DNA of 48,417 bases from an uncultured Alphaproteobacteria bacterium. Its GTDB lineage: Bacteria; Pseudomonadota; Alphaproteobacteria; RF32; CAG-239. Location of the stretch: contig CALXTJ010000005.1 of assembly GCA_944391375.1 (NCBI GenBank), positions 1 to 48,417 on the forward strand, written 5' to 3'. Positions within the stretch are counted from its first letter, which is position 1, and the number at the start of each line of letters is the position of its first letter. The translations under genes were made by a program, and so were the position numbers. The notes under the pieces were generated by a model. That model did not search any database. It saw only the letters and a program-made list of their open reading frames with translations, and was not told the origin of the DNA. Shown here one piece after another: positions 43,623-48,417 of this stretch.

Positions 43623-44018
43623 TCAGGCACAATTTTTCATATTTTGTTCTTGCAGATAGTCTAGAATAGTTTGCAAAGCTTTTTTATACTGAGCATAGAC
43701 GGTACTGCGGGATTTTTTAAAAATCCGCATTAAAAGCTTGGCACTGTAGCCCAAATTTTTGTAGAACACCAAGAGTTTATCGTCCCTATCCAAAACTTTA
43801 AACCAGTTTTCAAAGACCTCGTCCATATCATCAACTTCGCAAGGCATGGGCACAAAATTGGCACTAAATTTTTGAAAAGCGTCATTTTCATATTCCGGCG
43901 GAAATTTGGGCCAACAAGACTTAGCTTTGCAAGGCCCGTCTTTAGGGAGAGCCCTTAAGACTTTAACGGCTTTTTTAATTTCGTACTCCACATCTTCCAA
44001 AGTTGTAACTTTTTCCAT
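43623..44018 (-). CDS. DUF6362 protein, putative small terminase subunit
   Basis: This 131-aa protein matches the DUF6362 pattern: AVKVLRALPKDGPCKAKSCWPKFPPEY at the start, PMPCEVDDMDEVFENWFKVLD in the middle and a C-terminal helix-turn-helix (LLMRIFKKSRSTVYAQYKKALQTI). Its position directly before terL and the helix-turn-helix make it the likely DNA-recognition subunit; that role is inference. The ATG at 44018 lies 5 nt after GGAGG; a GTG two codons earlier overlaps the ribosome binding site. Transcription starts from the promoter at 44055-44084. Confidence 0.75.
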   Translation of the reverse strand: MEKVTTLEDVEYEIKKAVKVLRALPKDGPCKAKSCWPKFPPEYENDAFQKFSANFVPMPCEVDDMDEVFENWFKVLDRDDKLLVFYKNLGYSAKLLMRIFKKSRSTVYAQYKKALQTILDYLQEQNMKNCA

Positions 44019-44042
44019 AAGCACCTCCGATAACCGTTACAA

Positions 44043-44084
44043 TATATTAGTTTTAATATAAATAAAGCATAAAACAAAAGTCAA
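44043..44084 (-). promoter_or_regulatory. Terminase operon promoter with an operator-like palindrome
   Basis: On the minus strand TTGACT (44079-44084), an 18-bp spacer and TATATT (44055-44060) form the promoter. The -10 box is inside the palindrome TATATTA-GTTT-TAATATA (44043-44060, plus-strand reading). The same arms with the same 4-bp spacing lie over the -10 of the small ORF at 45232. Confidence 0.55.
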
Positions 44085-44088
44085 TATG

Positions 44089-44118
44089 AAAAATAATATT
44101 TGCACAAATATTATTTTT
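44089..44118. promoter_or_regulatory. 30-bp palindrome upstream of the S24 repressor gene
   Basis: AAAAATAATATTTG, a CA centre and CAAATATTATTTTT form a perfect inverted repeat with 14-bp arms. It lies between the divergent terminase and repressor promoters and covers a candidate repressor -35 (TTGCAC, 44100-44105). It is a likely autoregulatory operator. It contains TAATAT/ATATTA half-sites like those at the terminase promoter, but with opposite orientation and an 8-bp gap. Confidence 0.6.
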
Positions 44119-44154
44119 AATATATTGTATATGAAAATTAGCAAGGAGGATAAA

Positions 44155-44853
44155 ATGGCAGATATTGAAGATATAAGAAAAAAGATTGACAAGCTGATAA
44201 CCGACAAAGGGTTTAACTACCGTGAGCTTTCATTAAAAATCGGCCGCAAGGATTCGTACATACAGCAGTATGTAAAATACGGTTATCCGCGTAGATTAAA
44301 GGAGATTGATCGTTTTCGGTTAGCTCGCCTTTTGGGAGTTGACGACAAGGAGCTGATGGACGATGAGATAATAGCCTCCAGAGTTTCCGGCGACACGGGA
44401 GAAGAGTGTTTATCAATGGAAGATAAGAATGCTCAAGTGGCCGACGAGTATCAGTTAGCCGGAACGGATATTGTCAAGTTGCATTTACAAGGCGATGTAT
44501 TTTATCAGGAGGTTATCGGCAAGCAATATTTAAGCCGGAACATCTGGGACGACTTAAGCACCGCCGAAGCCAAAGCCGTTAAGATAATAAAGGTTGTAAG
44601 CGATTCCATGAAGCCGACGATTAACTTAGGCGATTATGTATGGGTAGACACCTCGTATCAAACGGCGGACACCGACGGTTTATATTTATTCGGCAGCGGT
44701 CGTGACATAAGCATCAAGCGGGTTCAGATTTCCCCTCTTGACGGCACGGCGGAAATAAGTTGCGACAATGACAAGTACAAGAGTTATCAGACGCCGGACA
44801 TTAGCCGTTTAAAAGTTTTAGGCCGTATAATGTTGGTATTACAGAAGGTTTAA
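44155..44853 (+). CDS. LexA/CI-type transcriptional repressor with S24 peptidase domain
   Basis: This 232-aa protein has an N-terminal helix-turn-helix (about 8-60, with YRELSLKIGRKDSYIQQYV) and a C-terminal S24 domain. The Ser-Lys dyad is intact: Ser151 in VVSDSMKPT and Lys188 in ISIKRV. An Ala-Gly pair at residues 102-103 could be the self-cleavage site. Such repressors are inactivated by RecA-stimulated autocleavage during DNA damage. The start at 44155 is set by AAGGAGG; the frame is open upstream into the palindrome. It is divergent from the terminase pair and probably represses both promoters. Confidence 0.85.
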   Translation: MADIEDIRKKIDKLITDKGFNYRELSLKIGRKDSYIQQYVKYGYPRRLKEIDRFRLARLLGVDDKELMDDEIIASRVSGDTGEECLSMEDKNAQVADEYQLAGTDIVKLHLQGDVFYQEVIGKQYLSRNIWDDLSTAEAKAVKIIKVVSDSMKPTINLGDYVWVDTSYQTADTDGLYLFGSGRDISIKRVQISPLDGTAEISCDNDKYKSYQTPDISRLKVLGRIMLVLQKV

Positions 44854-44866
44854 ATCAGGTAGTGCG

Positions 44867-45096
44867 TTGAGCCGTTGCGATTAGGCTGCCTCAGATTAAG
44901 CGGTTGAGATTAGGGCTCTGATTAAGGTGCCGAAAAGAACTCTGCCGCTTAAGCCCTCCCCTTGAGCCCCGATTAAACCTCCACCCCTTAAGCCGCCACC
45001 GACAAGAATACTGCCGGAAAAATTTCCCTTAAGCCGCCGCCATTAAATCCTCACTTGCTTCCGGCTGGAGCCCACTTACGCCTCCCCTCTTGAGCC
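44867..45096 (+). repeat. GC-rich degenerate repeat array in the repressor 3' region
   Basis: In the 378 nt between the repressor and the next ORF lies a GC-rich block full of stops in all plus frames. Six copies of TTRAGCC occur (44867, 44949, 44962, 44988, 45029 and 45090) and five of GATTARR (44879, 44894, 44908, 44920 and 44971); the first four GATTARR copies are 15, 14 and 12 bp apart. Several TTRAGCC copies extend to TTAAGCCGCC. Composition is unlike the flanks. It ends in a strong terminator, so it would form a 260-nt 3' UTR or an RNA of its own. Function is unknown. Confidence 0.55.
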
Positions 45097-45119
45097 GCCC
45101 GGTTTGGGCGGTTTTTTTT
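45095..45119 (+). terminator. Terminator of the repressor transcript
   Basis: CCGCCC and GGGCGG form a 6-bp GC-only stem with a GGTTT loop, followed by eight T residues. Confidence 0.9.
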
Positions 45120-45183
45120 ATGCCGACAAAAGTGCTGAAAAATTATTTTAAAGGGTTAGATATGCACAGGCTTTATATTAAGA

Positions 45184-45219
45184 TTGATATATTATAAAAG
45201 ATATATTATATTTAATATA
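45184..45219 (+). promoter_or_regulatory. Promoter and operator-like palindrome of the small ORF
   Basis: TTGATA (45184-45189), a 17-bp spacer and TATATT (45207-45212) form the promoter. The palindrome TATATTA-TATT-TAATATA (45202-45219) covers the -10 and has the same arms and spacing as the terminase promoter. An 11-bp direct repeat, GATATATTATA, occurs at 45186-45196 and 45200-45210. Confidence 0.5.
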
Positions 45220-45231
45220 AAGGAGATAAAA

Positions 45232-45522
45232 ATGAAAACCCTAGATGAAATAAATAATGAAATAAAATTTATCAAAGAGCTGATATTTTGCCAGGAAAAC
45301 GGCAACGACAGTTATTACAGCTCACCCTTATACCACCGGCATTTACTGCGTTTGGAGTCGTTAGAGCATGAAAGAGATGTTTTATGCGGCAAAATAAGTC
45401 CCGAAGACATTATGTTCAACAGTTATTCGGCACAAGTCCCGATTTTAGCCGATAATTCCGTTGAAGATAAGCTCAAGCTTGCGGCAGACAAAACCGGCAA
45501 CTTAAAAAACAAGCCGCAATAA
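45232..45522 (+). CDS. Small protein of unknown function, 96 aa
   Basis: The first 60 residues (MKTLDEINNEIKFIKELIF and LYHRHLLRLESLEHERDVL) are helical and probably form a coiled-coil hairpin. The rest is polar. No signal peptide and no family recognised. The ATG at 45232 follows AAAGGAG at a good distance. The promoter palindrome shared with the terminase operon suggests control by the S24 repressor, which would place it in the same phage-derived module. No clear terminator follows before the tRNA promoter. Confidence 0.65.
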   Translation: MKTLDEINNEIKFIKELIFCQENGNDSYYSSPLYHRHLLRLESLEHERDVLCGKISPEDIMFNSYSAQVPILADNSVEDKLKLAADKTGNLKNKPQ

Positions 45523-45617
45523 GCCCGAACACCCTTGCCCTAACAAAGCCAAAAGCAAATATGGCCTGCTCTTTAGACACGGTTATAAAAAAATATGCAA
45601 AAAAATAAAAAATATGC

Positions 45618-45646
45618 TGGACATTTAAAAAAATATCCATTATAAG
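45618..45646 (+). promoter_or_regulatory. tRNA-Phe promoter
   Basis: TGGACA (45618-45623), a 17-bp spacer and TATAAG (45641-45646) lie 16 nt before the tRNA 5' end. Good match in sequence and spacing. Confidence 0.6.
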
Positions 45647-45662
45647 AACTCTCGTATTTGAT

Positions 45663-45738
<76 letters not shown>

Positions 45739-45740
45739 TT

Positions 45741-45771
45741 AAAAAACCGCCAGTTGAAGGCGGCTTTTTTT
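45741..45771 (+). terminator. Terminator of tRNA-Phe
   Basis: CCGCC and GGCGG (7-nt loop), flanked by A6 and T7, follow the CCA end by a few bases. Confidence 0.85.
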
Positions 45772-45900
45772 GTGCTCGGATCCAATCAAGCTGCGTTTTT
45801 CAAACTTGCTTTCTTGGGGACAGGCCCCGCTTTGGCATCTAACTTTCGCCTGCAAGGCTTCCGCCTCTTGGCTCAATAAGATGACAAAGATGTTGCAGAT

Positions 45901-45928
45901 AAAAACAACCGTTACTTCGGTTGTTTTT
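45901..45928. terminator. Hairpin between the two copies of the tRNA tail
   Basis: AAAAACAACCG pairs with CGGTTGTTTTT (11 bp, 6-nt loop). It resembles an intrinsic terminator in both directions. The sequence between 45780 and 45900 shows no ORF or other signal that I recognise. Confidence 0.6.
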
Positions 45929-45930
45929 AC

Positions 45931-45990
45931 TTAGCCATCCCAACTCGCACCATTAAAAAACCGCCATTTAGAGGCGGCTTTTTTTTGTTG
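45931..45990. repeat. Second copy of the tRNA 3' end and terminator
   Basis: The 19-bp sequence GCACCATTAAAAAACCGCC at 45947-45965 is identical to 45733-45751, and both are followed by a similar hairpin loop and GGCGGCTTTTTTT. The upstream ATCCC in copy two also echoes the T-arm of the tRNA. It looks like the remnant of a tRNA gene 3' end, by tandem duplication or integration and loss of an element. The hairpin (45955-45988) probably terminates the PLD gene on the minus strand. Confidence 0.65.
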
Positions 45991-46002
45991 TTAGGCGGTT
46001 GC

Positions 46003-46545
46003 CTAATTATGGAATTGCTTTTCCAGTCGTTTTTTTAGCCACTTATCCGATTTAACGGAACTGTTTTTTTGCCACAATTCATTAAATCTGTTCTGATAAT
46101 CTGCAACACTGTCATTTTTTTGCAAAATAAACAAACAATTTTCGCTGTTGTTTCGGGTTGCCGAAGTTGTCCAGTTATAGGAACCGGTAACAACTTTTTC
46201 GCCGTCAAAAACCGCAAATTTATTATGCTCTATTTTATTTACGGTATTGACCTTAACATTTAAGCCGGACTTGTACATTTCCGGTACTTTGGAATATTTA
46301 CCGGCCGCTTGCAACCTATCGGTTAAAATCCGCAATTTAACTCCGCGATTTTGAGCCCTTTGCAAAGCCTTAACCAGATTATCATTGGTAATTGAATATA
46401 CGGCAACATCAATGGAATTATCTGCCGTATCAATAAGCTTAATAATGCCTTGTTCGCATTCTACCGAAGGCGTAAACTTAACCTCCGTTTGACTGCAAGC
46501 CGCAATCAATATAAAAGCCGACAAAGCAAGTGTTCGCAATAACAT
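46003..46545 (-). CDS. Phospholipase D-family lipoprotein (single HKD motif)
   Basis: This 180-aa protein has a lipoprotein signal (LALSAFILIAAC, lipid on Cys17) and one PLD motif: His107, Lys109 and Asp114 in HNKFAVFDGEKVVTGSYNW, with the following GS and the later N-x-E (NNSENCLFI). Proteins of this size with one motif, such as the Nuc nuclease, act as dimers and cut nucleic acid or phosphodiesters. It would sit in the periplasm or on the outer membrane. An AAGGATAATATT box precedes the ATG. Confidence 0.85.
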   Translation of the reverse strand: MLLRTLALSAFILIAACSQTEVKFTPSVECEQGIIKLIDTADNSIDVAVYSITNDNLVKALQRAQNRGVKLRILTDRLQAAGKYSKVPEMYKSGLNVKVNTVNKIEHNKFAVFDGEKVVTGSYNWTTSATRNNSENCLFILQKNDSVADYQNRFNELWQKNSSVKSDKWLKKRLEKQFHN

Positions 46546-46650
46546 AATATTATCCTTTCATAAATAAGTTGTTTTTATTGCAAACATTTGATTTTAGCTG
46601 GATAAAGTCGGTATTAAAAACATTACCTACTCATCAACATCCATATACTT

Positions 46651-46755
46651 TCATCCGAGGCAGACATTTATAATAAAAGAACCTAAAGCAACAACAAATT
46701 TTATAAATGCTATCGCCAAAACGATGTATAGTACCTGTTTAGATATTTCCATCAT
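46651..46755 (-). CDS. Hydrophobic 34-aa peptide, type I toxin-like
   Basis: A 34-codon frame encodes MMEISKQVLYIVLAIAFIKF followed by a hydrophobic end; nearly all of it could span a membrane. GATAAGGAAA lies 7 nt upstream of the ATG. The start lies about 20 nt after a minus-strand terminator-like repeat (46776-46800), so its mRNA would have a structured leader. Size, hydrophobicity and leader resemble type I toxin genes, but no known family is identified. The same frame is open to 46905, but that extension has no start signal. Confidence 0.4.
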   Translation of the reverse strand: MMEISKQVLYIVLAIAFIKFVVALGSFIINVCLG

Positions 46756-46775
46756 GATAGTTTCCTTATCAATAC

Positions 46776-46843
46776 AAAAAAGCCGCCTGATGAAAGCGAC
46801 CGGAAGTTGAGAACTATTTACACGAATAGTGGGTATATTGACC
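46776..46843 (-). repeat. Leader element copy 1
   Basis: The 25-bp plus-strand sequence 46776-46800 (AAAAAAGCCGCCTGATGAAA and following) is identical to 47024-47048, and similarity continues through GAGAACTATTT to ATATTGAC. On the minus strand it forms a 6-bp stem (GGTCGC/GCGGCT) followed by a T-run. It ends 20 nt upstream of the small hydrophobic peptide. Confidence 0.65.
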
Positions 46844-47023
46844 ATAAGGCTTATTTTACCGCCTTCCGGCCGTTGCCAGAAAGCGTATAATTTATGTTTA
46901 TACAAACACGTGTAACGAGGTTCTCACACCCCGGAACATTCATCAAATGCTCCGGTTACTACTCTACAAAATAATTTATAAAAGTCAAAGCAATTTTGCA
47001 CATAAATTGATTTTGAAAATAAA

Positions 47024-47084
47024 AAAAAAGCCGCCTGATGAAAGCGACTGGATGTGAGAACTATTTTTTATATACATATTGACA
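47024..47084 (-). repeat. Leader element copy 2
   Basis: This second copy has the same 25-bp core and stem, with an A-U pair in place of G-U at the base of the stem, and a longer T-run on the minus strand. No peptide frame follows it. Its far end overlaps the -35 box of the promoter at 47079. Confidence 0.65.
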
Positions 47085-47107
47085 AAAATGTAGAATTCGT
47101 ATATCAT
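47079..47107 (+). promoter_or_regulatory. Promoter of the ankyrin-like lipoprotein gene
   Basis: Consensus TTGACA (47079-47084), a 17-bp spacer and TATCAT (47102-47107) lie 32 nt before the ATG. The -35 is the end of leader element copy 2. Confidence 0.7.
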
Positions 47108-47139
47108 CAAGTTAATGGAATCATATATGGAGATTATAC

Positions 47140-48315
47140 ATGAACAAAGAAGAATTCAGACGCAAACTTCGCCAGTTAGGATTATCCTCGTTAATTGTTG
47201 GAACCGCAGCAACTGCAAGTATGGGAGTGACCAGTTGCGGAAACAATCAATCTGATAATAAGTCTCCGGAAAAAATAGAACATGTTGCCATAACCAAAGA
47301 AAACGCAACCGACATCCTTTTACAGGCAGCAGGACAATTTTCTAAGGCAGACCACAAATCTGAATACGCTTCATCGCAAACTTTGTACAATTCCGTACAA
47401 ACTGCCATCAATAACGGAGCAGATATCAATGCTCAGGACGCAAACGGAAATACAGCTCTTATGCTCTTGTTGACTGACAATAATCAAGATGGGTATATAG
47501 AATCAAAATATGATGAAAACTATGCCCAAACCATAAACCTTATTTTGGAACAAAATCCTGATTTAACCATAGAAAACAAAAACGGTATCAACGCATCCGA
47601 TTGTGCAGAAACTATGTATTCTCGTCGTATTTACAGTGCCCGAGCCGGTCATAATGATGCCAGTCCTCTAAATAAGGCTATCAGCCGAAAAATTAAGCAA
47701 CAGTACGAGGCCCAAATTGCCTCAATGCCGATGACATCCAGTTATATTGACTACATGCCGGCCGAAGCTACAGGAAAAAATATAACCAAAGAAAATGCCG
47801 TTGCAACAGTATTTGAAGCAATTGAAGAATTCAACAGCCATCAAGGAGGTATTACCCCTCAACCATATAAAGAAGCCACACAGCAGGCCAAAATTTTATA
47901 CAGTATAGTCAAAACCGCTATTGATAAAGGAGCAGACGTTAATGCTCAAAACAGCAACGGAAATACTATGCTTATGGAAATATTAAATTTAAACAATCGT
48001 GTTGCCGGTAATGCTAACATTGATTTGAACGCTTTTAATACTCCTGAATATCTACAAACCATATCCTATATTTTGGACCAAAATCCTAATTTGAAAATTG
48101 AAAATAAAATGGGAATAAATGCTCTGGATTATGCCGAATGTATGATTGATTGTAACAACGAATTGCCTTCTGCTGCAAATGTTTCGGTAGTAAGACATAT
48201 CCGCGAAAAATACAATCAGCAGGAAAGACAAAACACTAAAGAGCAAACCCAAACTCAAGTTAAAGGTAAAACTCTTGAGTGGAACACCGCAACACGAATG
48301 GCCAACTCTCGTTAA
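47140..48315 (+). CDS. Internally duplicated ankyrin-like lipoprotein
   Basis: This 391-aa protein begins with FRRKLRQLGLSSLIVGTAAT and a lipobox GVTSC (lipid on Cys33); the RR pair before a mild hydrophobic core could mark Tat export. Two homologous units follow, at about 51-160 and 215-335. Each has ITKENA at the start, then TAI-x2-GAD-[IV]-NAQ-x2-NGNT-x-LM, which is ankyrin-repeat-like, and ends in ILxQNPxLxIENKxGINAxDxAE. The C-terminus is Gln-rich and polar. Probably periplasmic or surface-attached; binding partner unknown. Its own promoter and an ATGGAGA box precede it. Confidence 0.75.
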   Translation: MNKEEFRRKLRQLGLSSLIVGTAATASMGVTSCGNNQSDNKSPEKIEHVAITKENATDILLQAAGQFSKADHKSEYASSQTLYNSVQTAINNGADINAQDANGNTALMLLLTDNNQDGYIESKYDENYAQTINLILEQNPDLTIENKNGINASDCAETMYSRRIYSARAGHNDASPLNKAISRKIKQQYEAQIASMPMTSSYIDYMPAEATGKNITKENAVATVFEAIEEFNSHQGGITPQPYKEATQQAKILYSIVKTAIDKGADVNAQNSNGNTMLMEILNLNNRVAGNANIDLNAFNTPEYLQTISYILDQNPNLKIENKMGINALDYAECMIDCNNELPSAANVSVVRHIREKYNQQERQNTKEQTQTQVKGKTLEWNTATRMANSR

Positions 48316-48347
48316 ACTCATAAAACAACACCCCGCAGAAATTGATC

Positions 48348-48417
48348 TGTACCCTGAAAAGTGGAAATGAAAAAGAAATCCCCCGAGGGGTGTAAGTCAA
48401 GAGGAGTGATTAAGCAA
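48348..48417 (+). mobile_element. Possible left end of an insertion sequence
   Basis: TGTACCCTGAAAAGTGG resembles the terminal inverted repeat of IS3-family elements (TG start, followed by a C-rich then AAAAGT pattern). A frame from ATG 48367 stays open for 17 codons to the window edge, and an AGAGGAG box near 48400 could serve a start just outside. The other end and the transposase are not visible, so the call is weak. Confidence 0.3.

Noticed and set aside
44867-45119. CRISPR array or protein-coding gene
   Set aside because: The repeated words are short, degenerate and unevenly spaced, and there are no uniform spacers or cas genes. All plus frames contain stops.
46756-46905. N-terminal extension of the 34-aa peptide frame to 84 aa
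   Set aside because: It has no ribosome binding site and passes through the repeated terminator-like leader; the ATG with AAGGA just upstream is the better start.
46776-47048. The two leader copies as ends of an insertion sequence
   Set aside because: They are in direct orientation, only 248 bp apart, and enclose no transposase, so they do not behave as terminal inverted repeats.

Overview
The window is AT-rich chromosomal DNA, most likely from an uncultured, anaerobic or microaerophilic alphaproteobacterium of the gut-associated kind. The basis is inference from gene content: an alphaproteobacterial-type FtsZ with a very long acidic linker before its C-terminal peptide, a mitochondrial-processing-peptidase-like M16 protease, a DUF6362 protein beside a phage terminase, an RND efflux pair, and a full-length pyruvate:ferredoxin oxidoreductase together with glycogen enzymes, which suggests fermentative metabolism. 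Short transcription units with strong intrinsic terminators between convergent genes are the rule.

Layout. 1-405: a noncoding block of nested inverted repeats ending in a minus-strand terminator, a good structured-RNA candidate. 0.4-13.4 kb: housekeeping and stress genes (ElbB, M16 peptidase, AlbA_2 protein, RNase HI, nitroreductase, UPF0149-like protein, small lipoprotein, ArgS, a sucrose-phosphate-synthase-like glycosyltransferase, an RND pump with its adaptor). 13.5-21.6 kb: a 450-aa protein of unknown family with its own promoter and terminator, YbaK, PFOR with an apparent leader terminator, an orphan 176-aa protein, an unlisted 53-aa membrane miniprotein, and folA-thyA joined by a 1-nt overlap. 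21.7-28.9 kb: a reduced division and cell-wall cluster mraY-ftsW-murB-ftsQ-ftsA // ftsZ, lacking the usual murD, murG, murC and ddl, with a terminator between ftsA and ftsZ. 28.9-41.8 kb: hydrolase, cysE, a secreted protein, trmJ, the glgB-glgX-malQ operon, a DUF2934 protein with an elaborate promoter, a DUF4139 protein, an aldo/keto reductase and a small membrane protein.

41.8-48.4 kb is accessory DNA. It holds a C-terminal fragment of a DUF2201/VWA-like protein, an orphan phage terminase pair (DUF6362 plus TerL) divergent from a LexA/CI-type S24 repressor with palindromes over both promoters, a GC-rich degenerate repeat array forming the repressor 3' UTR, a small ORF whose promoter carries a palindrome with the same arms as the terminase promoter, tRNA-Phe with a duplicated 3' end plus terminator, a PLD-family lipoprotein, a 34-aa hydrophobic peptide preceded by a duplicated leader element, an internally duplicated ankyrin-like lipoprotein, and at the right edge a possible insertion-sequence end.

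The most promising unexplained items are the repressor-terminase-small ORF module with shared operator arms, the structured RNA at the left edge, the PFOR leader, and the duplicated leader beside the toxin-like peptide. All functional statements rest on motif recognition by eye; no searches were run.
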